DNA from: Alitta virens
Taxonomy: Eukaryota > Annelida > Polychaeta > Phyllodocida > Nereididae
Assembly (NCBI GenBank): GCA_932294295.1
Contig: OW028579.1
Span: 9,112,370 to 9,176,369 of the forward strand
Direction: 5' to 3'
Length of the DNA stretch: 64,000 nucleotides
Every line of letters begins with the position of its first letter. Position 1 is the stretch's first letter. The notes beneath the pieces were generated by a model. That model was not told where the DNA came from, did not search any database, and saw only the letters and a list, made by a program, of their open reading frames with translations. Shown in pieces: positions 51,032 to 63,074 of the stretch. The position numbers and the translations under genes are program-made.

Positions 51032-54000
51032 CAATTTTGACAGCTGAATATTGTTGACAGCTTAATGTTGTTGACAGCTTAATGTTGACAGCTTAATATT
51101 GTTGACAGCTTAATGTTGTTGACAGCTTAATGTTGTTGACAGCTTAATGTTGTTGACAGCTTAATGTTGACAGCTTAATGTTGACAGCTTAATGTTGACA
51201 GCTTAATGTTGACAGCTTAATGTTGTTGACAGCTTAATGTTGATCGCTTAATGTTGATAGCTTAATGTTGACAGCTTAATGTTGACAGCTTAATGTTGAC
51301 AGTTTAATGTTGACAGCTTAATGTTGACAGCTTAATGTCGCCAGCTTAATGTTGCCAGCTTAATGTTGACAGCTTAATGTTGATAGCTTAATGTTGACAG
51401 CTTAATGTTGACAGCCTAATGTTGACAGCTTAATGTTGACAGCTTAATGTTGACTGCTTAATGTTGTTGCCAGCTTAATGTTGACAGCTTAATGTTGACA
51501 GCTTAATGTTGACAGCTTAATGTTGACGATTTAATGTTGATGGCTCAATGTTGACAGCTTAATGTTGTTGACAGTTTAATGTTGTTGACAGCTTAATGTT
51601 GACAGCTTAATGTTGTTGACAGCTTAATGTTGATAGCTTAATGTTGACGGCTTAATGTTGACAGCTTAATGTTGACAGCTTAATGTTGACGATTTAATGT
51701 TGACGGCTTAATGTTGACAACTTAATGTTGTTGACAGCTTAATGTTGTTGACAGCTTAATGTTGTTGGCTTAATGTTGTTGGCTTAATGTTGACAGCTTA
51801 ATGTTGACAGCTTAATGTTGACAGCTTAATGTTGACAGCTTAATGTTGACGATTTAATGTTGATGGCTCAATGTTGACAGCTTAATGTTGTTGACAGTTT
51901 AATGTTGTTGACAGCTTAATGTTGACAGCTTAATGTTGACAGCTTAATGTTGACGATTTAATGTTGACGGCTCAATGTTGATAGATTAATGTTGTTGACA
52001 GTTTAATGTTGTTGACAGTTTAATGTTGACAGCTTAATGTTGTTGACAGCTTAATGTTGATAGCTTAATGTTGACGGCTTAATGTTGACAGCCTAATGTT
52101 GTTGACAGCTTAATGTTGTTGACAGCTTAATGTTGTTGGCTTAATGTTGTTGGCTTAATGTTGACAGCTTAATGTTGACAGCTTAATGTTGACAGCTTAA
52201 TGTTGACAGCTTAATGTTGACAGCTTAATGTTGACAGCTTAATGTTGACAGCTTAATGTTGACAGCTTAATGTTATTGACAGCTTAATGTTGTTGACAGC
52301 TTAATGTTGTTGACAGCTTAATGTTGACAGCTTAATGTTGACAGCTTAATGTTGACAGCTTAATGTTGACGATTTAATGTTGACGGCTCAATGTTGATAG
52401 CTTAATGTTGTTGACAGCTTAATGTTGTTGACAGCTTAATGTTGACAGCTTAATGTTGTTGACAGCTTAATGTTGATAGCTTAATGTTGATAGCTTAATG
52501 TTGACAGCTTAATGTTGACAACTTAATGTTGACAGTTTAATGTTGACAGCTTAATGTTGACAGCTTAATGTTGACGATTTAATGTTGACGGCTCAATGTT
52601 GACAGCTTAATGTTGTTGACAGCTTAATGTTGACAGCTTAATGTTGTTGACAGCTTAATGTTGTTGACAGCTTAATGTTGTTGACAGCTTTATGTTGACA
52701 GCTTAATGTTGACAGCTTAATGTTGACGATTTAATGTTGACGGCTCAATGTTGACAGCTTAATGTTGTTGACAGTTTAATGTTGTTGACAGCTTAATGTT
52801 GACAGCTTAATGTTGTTGACAGCTTAATGTTGATAGCTTAATGTTGACGGCTTAATGTTGACAGCTTAATGTTGTTGACAGCTTAATGTTGTTGACAGCT
52901 TAATGTTGTTGGCTTAATGTTGACAGCTTAATGTTGACAGCTTAATGTTGACAGCTTAATGTTGACAGCTTAATGTTGACAGCTTAATGTTGACAGCTTA
53001 ATGTTGACAGCTTAATGTTATTGACAGCTTAATGTTGTTGACAGCTTAATGTTGTTGACAGCTTAATGTTGACACCTTAATGTTGACAGCTTAATGTTGA
53101 CAGCTTAATGTTGACGATTTAATGTTGACGGCTCAATGTTGATAGCTTAATGTTGTTGACAGCTTAATGTTGTTGACAGCTTAATGTTGACAGCTTAATG
53201 TTGTTGACAGCTTAATGTTGATAGCTTAATGTTGATAGCTTAATGTTGACAGCTTAATGTTGACAACTTAATGTTGACAGTTTAATGTTGACAGCTTAAT
53301 GTTGACAGCTTAATGTTGACGATTTAATGTTGACGGCTCAATGTTGACAGCTTAATGTTGTTGACAGCTTAATGTTGACAGCTTAATGTTGTTGACAGCT
53401 TAATGTTGTTGACAGCTTAATGTTGTTGACAGCTTTATGTTGACAGCTTAATGTTGACAGCTTAATGTTGACGATTTAATGTTGACGGCTCAATGTTGAC
53501 AGCTTAATGTTGTTGACAGCTTAATGTTGACCGCTTAATGTTGTTGACAGCTTAATGTTGTTGACAGCTTAATGTTGTTGACAGCTTTATGTTGACAGCT
53601 TAATGTTGACAGCTTAATGTTGACAGCTTAATGTTGACAGTTTAATGTTGACAGCTTAATGTTGACAGCTTAATGTCGCCAGCTTAATGTTGCCAGCTTA
53701 ATGTTGACAGCTTAATGTTGATAGCTTAATGTTGACAGCTTAATGTTGACAGCCTAATGTTGACAGCTTAATGTTGACAGCTTAATGTTGACTGCTTAAT
53801 GTTGTTGCCAGCTTAATGTTGACAGCTTAATGTTGACAGCTTAATGTTGACAGCTTAATGTTGACGATTTAATGTTGATGGCTCAATGTTGACAGCTTAA
53901 TGTTGTTGACAGTTTAATGTTGTTGACAGTTTAATGTTGACAGCTTAATGTTGTTGACAGCTTAATGTTGATAGCTTAATGTTGACGGCTTAATGTTGAC

Positions 54001-56886
54001 AGCTTAATGTTGTTGACAGCTTAATGTTGTTGACAGCTTAATGTTGTTGGCTTAATGTTGTTGGCTTAATGTTGACAGCTTAATGTTGACAGCTTAATGT
54101 TGACAGCTTAATGTTGACAGCTTAATGTTGACAGCTTAATGTTGACAGCTTAATGTTGACAGCTTAATGTTATTGACAGCTTAATGTTGTTGACAGCTTA
54201 ATGTTGTTGACAGCTTAATGTTGACAGCTTAATGTTCACAGCTAAATGTTGACAGCTTAATGTTGACGATTTTATGTTGACGGCTCAATGTTGATAGCTT
54301 AATGTTGTTGACAGCTTAATGTTGTTGACAGCTTAATGTTGACAGCTTAATGTTGTTGACAGCTTAATGTTGATAGCTTAATGTTGATAGCTTAATGTTG
54401 ACAGCTTAATGTTGACAACTTAATGTTGACAGTTTAATGTTGACAGCTTAATGTTGACAGCTTAATGTTGACGATTTAATGTTGACGGCTCAATGTTGAC
54501 AGCTTAATGTTGTTGACAGCTTAATGTTGACAGCTTAATGTTGTTGACAGCTTAATGTTGATAGCTTAATGTCGACAGCTTAATGTTGACAGTTTAATGT
54601 TGACAGTTTAATGTTGACAGCTTAATGTTGACAGCTTAATGTTGACAGCTTGATGATGACAGCTTAATGTTGACAGCTTAATGTTGACAGCTTAATGTTG
54701 TTGACAGCTTAATGTTGTTGACAGCTTAATGTTGTTGACAGCTTTATGTTGACAGCTTAATGTTGACAGCTTAATGTTGACGATTTAATGTTGACGGCTC
54801 AATGTTGACAGCTTAATGTTGTTGACAGTTTAATGTTGTTGACAGCTTAATGTTGACAGCTTAATGTTGTTGACAGCTTAATGTTGATAGCTTAATGTTG
54901 ACGGCTTAATGTTGACAGCTTAATGTTGTTGACAGCTTAATGTTGTTGACAGCTTAATGTTGTTGGCTTAATGTTGACAGCTTAATGTTGACAGCTTAAT
55001 GTTGACAGCTTAATGTTGACAGCTTAATGTTGACAGCTTAATGTTGACAGCTTAATGTTGACAGCTTAATGTTATTGACAGCTTAATGTTGTTGACAGCT
55101 TAATGTTGTTGACAGCTTAATGTTGACACCTTAATGTTGACAGCTTAATGTTGACAGCTTAATGTTGACGATTTAATGTTGACGGCTCAATGTTGATAGC
55201 TTAATGTTGTTGACAGCTTAATGTTGTTGACAGCTTAATGTTGACAGCTTAATGTTGTTGACAGCTTAATGTTGATAGCTTAATGTTGATAGCTTAATGT
55301 TGACAGCTTAATGTTGACAACTTAATGTTGACAGTTTAATGTTGACAGCTTAATGTTGACAGCTTAATGTTGACGATTTAATGTTGACGGCTCAATGTTG
55401 ACAGCTTAATGTTGTTGACAGCTTAATGTTGACAGCTTAATGTTGTTGACAGCTTAATGTTGTTGACAGCTTAATGTTGTTGACAGCTTTATGTTGACAG
55501 CTTAATGTTGACAGCTTAATGTTGACGATTTAATGTTGACGGCTCAATGTTGACAGCTTAATGTTGTTGACAGCTTAATGTTGACCGCTTAATGTTGTTG
55601 ACAGCTTAATGTTGTTGACAGCTTAATGTTGTTGACAGCTTTATGTTGACAGCTTAATGTTGACAGCTTAATGTTGACAGCTTAATGTTGACAGTTTAAT
55701 GTTGACAGCTTAATGTTGACAGCTTAATGTCGCCAGCTTAATGTTGCCAGCTTAATGTTGACAGCTTAATGTTGATAGCTTAATGTTGACAGCTTAATGT
55801 TGACAGCCTAATGTTGACAGCTTAATGTTGACAGCTTAATGTTGACTGCTTAATGTTGTTGCCAGCTTAATGTTGACAGCTTAATGTTGACAGCTTAATG
55901 TTGACGATTTAATGTTGATGGCTCAATGTTGACAGCTTAATGTTGTTGACAGTTTAATGTTGTTGACAGTTTAATGTTGACAGCTTAATGTTGTTGACAG
56001 CTTAATGTTGATAGCTTAATGTTGACGGCTTAATGTTGACAGCTTAATGTTGTTGACAGCTTAATGTTGTTGACAGCTTAATGTTGTTGGCTTAATGTTG
56101 TTGGCTTAATGTTGACAGCTTAATGTTGACAGCTTAATGTTGACAGCTTAATGTTGACAGCTTAATGTTGACAGCTTAATGTTGACAGCTTAATGTTGAC
56201 AGCTTAATGTTATTGACAGCTTAATGTTGTTGACAGCTTAATGTTGTTGACAGCTTAATGTTGACAGCTTAATGTTCACAGCTAAATGTTGACAGCTTAA
56301 TGTTGACGATTTTATGTTGACGGCTCAATGTTGATAGCTTAATGTTGTTGACAGCTTAATGTTGTTGACAGCTTAATGTTGACAGCTTAATGTTGTTGAC
56401 AGCTTAATGTTGATAGCTTAATGTTGATAGCTTAATGTTGACAGCTTAATGTTGACAGCTTAATGTTGACGATTTAATGTTGACGGCTCAATGTTGACAG
56501 CTTAATGTTGTTGACAGCTTAATGTTGACAGCTTAATGTTGTTGACAGCTTAATGTTGATAGCTTAATGTCGACAGCTTAATGTTGACAGTTTAATGTTG
56601 ACAGTTTAATGTTGACAGCTTAATGTTGACAGCTTAATGTTGACAGCTTGATGATGACAGCTTAATGTTGACAGCTTAATGTTGATAGCTTAATGTCGAC
56701 AGCTTAATGTCGACAGCTTAATGTCGCCAGCTTAATGTTGCAAGCTTAATGTTGACAGCTTAATGTTGATGGCTTAATGTTGACAGCTTAATGTTGACAG
56801 CTTAATGTTGACAGCTTAATGTTGACAGCTTAATGTTGACAGCTTAATGTTGACGATTTAATGTTGACGATTTAATGTTGACGGCT
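51032..56886 (+). repeat. Expanded 3.7-kb HOR copy, 5,855 bp
   Basis: Corresponds to 37844-41537 but is 2.16 kb longer, mainly through a 2,054-base internal tandem duplication. GATCGC is at 51242, with one GACAGC unit replaced by a long unit just before it, giving a 3-base shift. GATAGA is at 51980. Unlike the first super-block copy it keeps GATGATG units (54652, 56650) and the full 745-base GCTTTATG spacing (52687 to 53432), so the losses at 40.1 and 41.2 kb happened in the other copy. Confidence 0.85.
52634..56700 (+). repeat. 2,054-bp internal tandem duplication
   Basis: GCTTTATG units at 52687, 53432 and 53584 recur at 54741, 55486 and 55638, all shifted by 2,054. The private GACACC unit recurs (53071 and 55125), and so does the private TTCACAGC-TAAATG pair just before GACGATTTTATG (54267 and 56307; shift 2,040, as the second copy lacks one GACAGC unit near 55890). 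The joint is near 54.66-54.69 kb, just after GATGATG (54652). A 42-base loss near 56.46 kb distinguishes the second copy. Confidence 0.85.
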
Positions 56887-59800
56887 CAATTTTGACAGCT
56901 GAATATTGTTGACAGCTTAATGTTGTTGACAGCTTAATGTTGACAGCTTAATATTGTTGACAGCTTAATGTTGTTGACAGCTTAATGTTGTTGACAGCTT
57001 AATGTTGACAGCTTAATGTTGACAGCTTAATGTTGACAGCTTAATGTTGACAGCTTAATGTTGACAGCTTAATGTTGTTGACAGCTTAATGTTGATCGCT
57101 TAATGTTGATAGCTTAATGTTGACAGCTTAATGTTGACAGCTTAATGTTGACAGTTTAATGTTGACAGCTTAATGTTGACAGCTTAATGTCGCCAGCTTA
57201 ATGTTGCCAGCTTAATGTTGACAGCTTAATGTTGATAGCTTAATGTTGACAGCTTAATGTTGACAGCCTAATGTTGACAGCTTAATGTTGACAGCTTAAT
57301 GTTGACTGCTTAATGTTGTTGCCAGCTTAATGTTGACAGCTTAATGTTGACAGCTTAATGTTGACAGCTTAATGTTGACGATTTAATGTTGATGGCTCAA
57401 TGTTGACAGCTTAATGTTGTTGACAGTTTAATGTTGTTGACAGCTTAATGTTGACAGCTTAATGTTGTTGACAGCTTAATGTTGATAGCTTAATGTTGAC
57501 GGCTTAATGTTGACAGCTTAATGTTGACAGCTTAATGTTGACGATTTAATGTTGACGGCTTAATGTTGACAACTTAATGTTGTTGACAGCTTAATGTTGT
57601 TGACAGCTTAATGTTGTTGGCTTAATGTTGTTGGCTTAATGTTGACAGCTTAATGTTGACGGCTTAATGTTGACAGCTTAATGTTGACAGCTTAATGTTG
57701 ACGATTTAATGTTGATGGCTCAATGTTGACAGCTTAATGTTGTTGAAAGTTTAATGTTGTTGACAGCTTAATGTTGACAGTTTAATGTTGACAGCTTAAT
57801 GTTGACGATTTAATGTTGACGGCTCAATGTTGATAGACTAATGTTGTTGACAGCTTAATGTTGTTGACAGCTTAATGTTGACAGCTTAATGTTGTTGACA
57901 GCTTAATGTTGATAGCTTAATGTTGATAGCTTAATGTTGACAGCTTAATGTTGACAACTTAATGTTGACAGTTTAATGTTGACAGCTTAATGTTGACAGC
58001 TTAATGTTGACGATTTAATGTTGACGGCTCAATGTTGACAGCTTAATGTTGTTGACAGCTTAATGTTGACAGCTTAATGTTGTTGACAGCTTAATGTTGA
58101 TAGCTAAATGTCGACAGCTTAATGTTGACAGTTTAATGTTGACAGTTTAATGTTGACAGCTTAATGTTGACTGCTTAATGTTGACAGCTTGATGATGACA
58201 GCTTGATGTTGACAGCTTAATGTTGATAGCTTAATGTCAACAGTTTAATGTTGACAGTTTAATGTTGACAGCTTAATGTTGACAGCTTAATGTTGACAGC
58301 TTAATGTTGATAGCTTAATGTTGACAGCTTAATGTTGACAGCCTAATGTTGACAGCTTAATGTTGACAGCTTAATGTTGACTACTTAATGTTGTTGCCAG
58401 CTTAATGTTGACAGCTTAATGTTGACAGCTTAATGTTGACAGCTTAATGTTGACGATTTAATGTTGATGGCTCAATGTTGACAGCTTAATGTTGTTGACA
58501 GTTTAATGTTGTTGACAGCTTAATGTTGACAGCTTAATGTTGTTGACAGCTTAATGTTGATAGCTTAATGTTGACGGCTTAATGTTGACAGCTTAATGTT
58601 GACAGCTTAATGTTGACGATTTAATGTTGACGGCTTAATGTTGACAACTTAATGTTGTTGACAGCTTAATGTTGTTGACAGCTTAATGTTGTTGGCTTAA
58701 TGTTGTTGGCTTAATGTTGACAGCTTAATGTTGACAGCTTAATGTTGACGATTTAATGTTGATGGCTCAATGTTGACAGCTTAATGTTGTTGACAGTTTA
58801 ATGTTGTTGACAGCTTAATGTTGACAGCTTAATGTTGACAGCTTAATGTTTACGATTTAATGTTGACGGCTCAATGTTGATAGATTAATGTTGTTGACAG
58901 CTTAATGTTGTTGACAGCTTAATGTTGACAGCTTAATGTTGTTGACAGCTTAATGTTGATAGCTTAATGTTGATAGCTTAATGTTGACAGCTTAATGTTG
59001 ACAACTTAATGTTGACAGTTTAATGTTGACAGCTTAATGTTGACAGCTTAATGTTGACGATTTAATGTTGACGGCTCAATGTTGACAGCTTAATGTTGTT
59101 GACAGCTTAATGTTGACAGCTTAATGTTGTTGACAGCTTAATGTTGATAGCTAAATGTCGACAGCTTAATGTTGACAGTTTAATGTTGACAGTTTAATGT
59201 TGACAGCTTAATGTTGACTGCTTAATGTTGACAGCTTGATGATGACAGCTTGATGTTGACAGCTTAATGTTGATAGCTTAATGTCGACAGTTTAATGTTG
59301 ACAGTTTAATGTTGACAGCTTAATGTTGACAGCTTAATGTTGACAGCTTAATGTTGATAGCTTAATGTTGACAGCTTAATGTTGACAGCCTAATGTTGAC
59401 AGCTTAATGTTGACAGCTTAATGTTGACTACTTAATGTTGTTGCCAGCTTAATGTTGACAGCTTAATGTTGACAGCTTAATGTTGACAGCTTAATGTTGA
59501 CGATTTAATGTTGATGGCTCAATGTTGACAGCTTAATGTTGTTGACAGTTTAATGTTGTTGACAGCTTAATGGTGACAGCTTAATGTTGTTGACAGCTTA
59601 ATGTTGATAGCTTAATGTTGACGGCTTAATGTTGACAGCTTAATGTTGACAGCTTAATGTTGACGATTTAATGTTGACGGCTTAATGTTGACAGCTTAAT
59701 GTTGTTGACAGCTTAATGTTGTTGACAGCTTAATGTTGTTGGCTTAATGTTGTTGGCTTAATGTTGACAGCTTAATGTTGACAGCTTAATGTTATTGACA

Positions 59801-60603
59801 GCTTAATGTTGTTGACAGCTTAATGTTGTTGACAGCTTAATGTTGACAGCTTAATGTTGACAGCTTTATGTTGCCAGCTTAATGTTGACAGCTTAATGTT
59901 GTCGACAGCTTAATGTTGTTGACAGCTTAATGTTGTTGACAGCTTAAAGTTGACAGCTTAATGTTGACAGCTTAATGTTGACAGCTTAATGTTGACGATT
60001 TAATGTTGACGGCTCAATGTTGATAGCTTAATGTTGTTGACAGCTTAATGTTGTTGACAGCTTAATGTTGACAGCTTAATGTTGTTGACAGCTTAATGTT
60101 GATAGCTTAATGCTGATACCTTAATGTTGACAGCTTAATGTTGACAACTTAATGTTGACAGTTTAATGTTGACAGCTTAATGTTGACAGCTTAATGTTGA
60201 CGATTTAATGTTGAAGGGTCAATGTTGACAGCTTAATGTTGTTGACAGCTTAATGTTGACAGCTTAATGTTGTTGACAGCTTAATGTTGATAGCTTAATG
60301 TCGACAGCTTAATGTTGACAGTTTAATGTTGACAGTTTAATGTTGACAGCTTAATGTTGACAGCTTAATGTTGACAGCTTGATGTTGACAGCTTGATGTT
60401 GACAGCTTAATGTTGATAGCTTAATGTCGCCAGCTTAATGTCGACAGCTTAATGTCGCCAGCTTAATGTTGCCAGCTTAATGTTGACAGCTTAATGTTGA
60501 TGGCTTAATGTTGACAGCTTAATGTTGACAGCTTAATGTTGACAGCTTAATGTTGACAGCTTAATGTTGACAGCTTAATGTTGACGATTTAATGTTGACG
60601 GCT
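56887..60603 (+). repeat. Marker-A interval, 3,717 bp
   Basis: Corresponds to 41538-44.7 kb: GATCGC (57094), doubled GACGAT upstream, then a tandem pair of modules at 57832 and 58879, GGTGAC (59572) and TTGTTGGC units. After ATTGAC (59791) it continues with GTTGCC, TTGTCGAC, AAAG, GACAAC and the GTCGAC series (about 59.85-60.6 kb), which the first super-block lacks at the matching joint near 44.69 kb. Private changes include GACAGTTTAATG near 57777, a GCTGATACC near 60112, and GAAGGGTC near 60214. Confidence 0.8.
57832..59925 (+). repeat. 1,047-bp tandem module pair
   Basis: GATAGA-type units at 57832 (here GATAGAC) and 58879, GATGATG at 58191 and 59238, and GTCAAC at 58236 against GTCGAC at 59283 are all 1,047 apart. 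The CA/CG difference between exactly matching positions is a CpG transition. The first module lacks the GGTGAC change, the second has it (59572). Base 58855 region shows a TTACGAT substitution private to the second module. The right end is approximate. Confidence 0.8.
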
Positions 60604-60765
60604 CAATTTTGACAGCTGAATATTGTTGACAGCTTAATGTTGTTGACAGCTTAATGTTGACAGCTTAATATTGTTGACAGCTTAATGTTGTTGACAGCTT
60701 AATGTTGTTGACAGCTTAATGTTGACAGCTTAATGTTGACAGCTTAATGTTGACAGCTTAATGTT

Positions 60766-60821
60766 GACGGCTTAATGTTGACGGCTTAATGTTGACGGCT
60801 TAATGTTGACGGCTTAATGTT
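60766..60821 (+). repeat. GACGGC run, 4 units
   Basis: Four identical GACGGC units between the marker-A module at 60604 and GTCGGC at 60998. It is the partner of the three-unit run at 44746. Confidence 0.9.
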
Positions 60822-62263
60822 GACAGCTTAATGTTGTTGACAGCTTAATGTTGTTGACAGCTTAATGTTGACAGCTTAATGTTGTTGACAGCTAAATGTT
60901 GATAGCTTAATGTTGATAGCTTAATGTTGACAGCTTAATGTTGACAGCTTAATGTTGACAGTTTAATGTTGACAGCTTAATGTTGACAGCTTAATGTCGG
61001 CAGCTTAATGTTGCCAGCTTAATGTTGACAGCTTAATGTTGATAGCTTAATGTTGACAGCTTAATGTTGACAGCCTAATGTTGACAGCTTAATGTGGACA
61101 GCTTAATGTTGATAGCTTAATGTTGTTGCCAGCTTAATGTTGACAGCTTAATGTTGACAGCTTAATGTTGACAGCTTAATTTTGTTGATAGCTTAATGTT
61201 GATAACTTAATGTTGTCAGCTTAATGTTGACAGCTTAATGTTGACAGCTTAATGTTGACGATTTAATGTTGACGGCTCAATGTTGACATCTGAATATTGT
61301 TGACAATTTAATGTTGACCGCTTAATGTTGACAGCTTAATGTTGTTGACAGCTTAATGTTGTTGACAGCTTTATGTTGACAGCTTAATGTTGACAGCTTA
61401 ATGTTGACAGCTTAATGTTGACAGCTTAATGTTGACAGCTTAATGTTGACAGCTTAATGTTGACAGTTTAATGTTGACAGCTTAATGTTGACAGCTTAAT
61501 GTCGCCAGCTTAATGTTGCCAGCTTAATGTTGACAGCTTAATGTTGATAGCTTAATGTTGACAGCTTAATGTTGACAGCCTAATGTTGACAGCTTAATGT
61601 TGACAGCTTAATGTTGACTGCCTAATGTTGTTGCCAGCTTAATGTTGACAGCTTAATGTTGACAGCTTAATGTTGACAGCTTAATGTTGACGATTTAATG
61701 TTGATGGCTCAATGTTGACAGCTTAATGTTGTTGACAGTTTAATGTTGTTGACAGCTTAATATTGACAGCTTAATGTTGTTGACAGCTTAATGTTGATAG
61801 CTTAATGTTGATGGCTTAATGTTGACAGCTTAATGTTTTTGACAGCTTAATGTTGTTGACAGCCTAATGTTGTTGGCTTAATGTTGTTGGCTTAATGTTG
61901 ACTGCTTAATGTTGACAGCTTAATGTTGACAGCTTAATGTTGACAGCTTAATGTTGACAGCTTAATGTTGACAGCTTAATGTTGACAGCTTAATGTTATT
62001 GACAGCTTAATGTTGTTGACAGCTTAATGTTGTTGACAGCTTAATGTTGACAGCTTAATGTTGACAGCTTAATGTTGCCAGCTTAATGTTGACAGCTTAA
62101 TGTTGACAGCTTAATGTTGTCGACAGCTTAATGTTGACAGCTTAATGTTGTCGACAGCTTAATGTTGTTGACAGCTTAATGTTGTTGACAGCTTAAAGTT
62201 GACAGCTTAATGTTGACAGCTTAATGTTGACAGCTTAATGTTGACGATTTAATGTTGACGGCT

Positions 62264-62690
62264 CAATGTTGATAGCTTAATGTTGTTGACAGCTTAATGT
62301 TGTTGACAGCTTAATGTTGACAGCTTAATGTTGTTGACAGCTTAATGTTGATAGCTTAATGTTGATAGCTTAATGTTGACAGCTTAATGTTGACAACTTA
62401 ATGTTGACAGTTTAATGTTGACAGCTTAATGTTGACAGCTTAATGTTGACGATTTAATGTTGACGGCTCAATGTTGATAGCTTAATGTTGTTGACAGCTT
62501 AATGTTGTTGACAGCTTAATGTTGTTGACAGCTTAATGTTGACAGCTTAATGTTGTTGACAGCTTAATGTTGATAGCTTAATGTTGATAGCTTAATGTTG
62601 ACAGCTTAATGTTGACAACTTAATGTTGACAGTTTAATGTTGACAGCTTAATGTTGACAGCTTAATGTTGACGATTTAATGTTGACGGCT
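62264..62690 (+). repeat. 205/222-bp local tandem duplication
   Basis: The stretch from CAATGTTGATAGC to the next GACGGCTC occurs at 62264-62468 and again at 62469-62690. The first copy is 205 bases, the same as the single copy at 46244-46448. The second is 17 bases longer by one extra long unit. It contains GATAGC, long units, a GATAGC pair, GACAAC, GACAGT and GACGAT. Confidence 0.85.
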
Positions 62691-63074
62691 CAATGTTGAC
62701 AGCTTAATGTTGTTGACAGCTTAATGTTGACAGCTTAATGTTGTTGACAGCTTAATGTTGATAGCTTAATGTCGACAGCTTAATGTTGACAGTTTAATGT
62801 TGACAGCTTAATGTTGACAGCTTAATGTTGACAGCTTAATGTTGACAGCTTGATGATGACAGCTTGATGTTGACAGCTTAATGTTGATAGCTTAATGTCG
62901 ACAGCTTAATGTCGACAGCTTAATGTCGCCAGCTTAATGTTGCAAGCTTAATGTTGACAGCTTAATGTTGATGGCTTAATGTTGACAGCTTAATGTTGAC
63001 AGCTTAATGTTGACAGCTTAATGCTGACAGCTTAATGTTGACAGCTTAATGTTGACGATTTAATGTTGACGGCT

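Larger units (their letters stand above)
60604..63074 (+). repeat. Marker-A interval, 2,471 bp, of the 2-5-kb type
   Basis: Order: marker A, four-unit GACGGC run (60766-60821), GTCGGC (C at 60998), GACATCTG (61285), GACCGC, GTCGCC, GACTGCC (near 61619), AATATTGAC, TTTTTGAC (61835), ACAGCC-TTGTTGGC, TTGTCGAC pair, AAAG, a duplicated GATAGC-GACAAC module, GATGATG (62852), GTTGCAAGC (62944). It parallels 3636-5710 and 44.7-46.85 kb unit by unit apart from indels. Confidence 0.85.
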
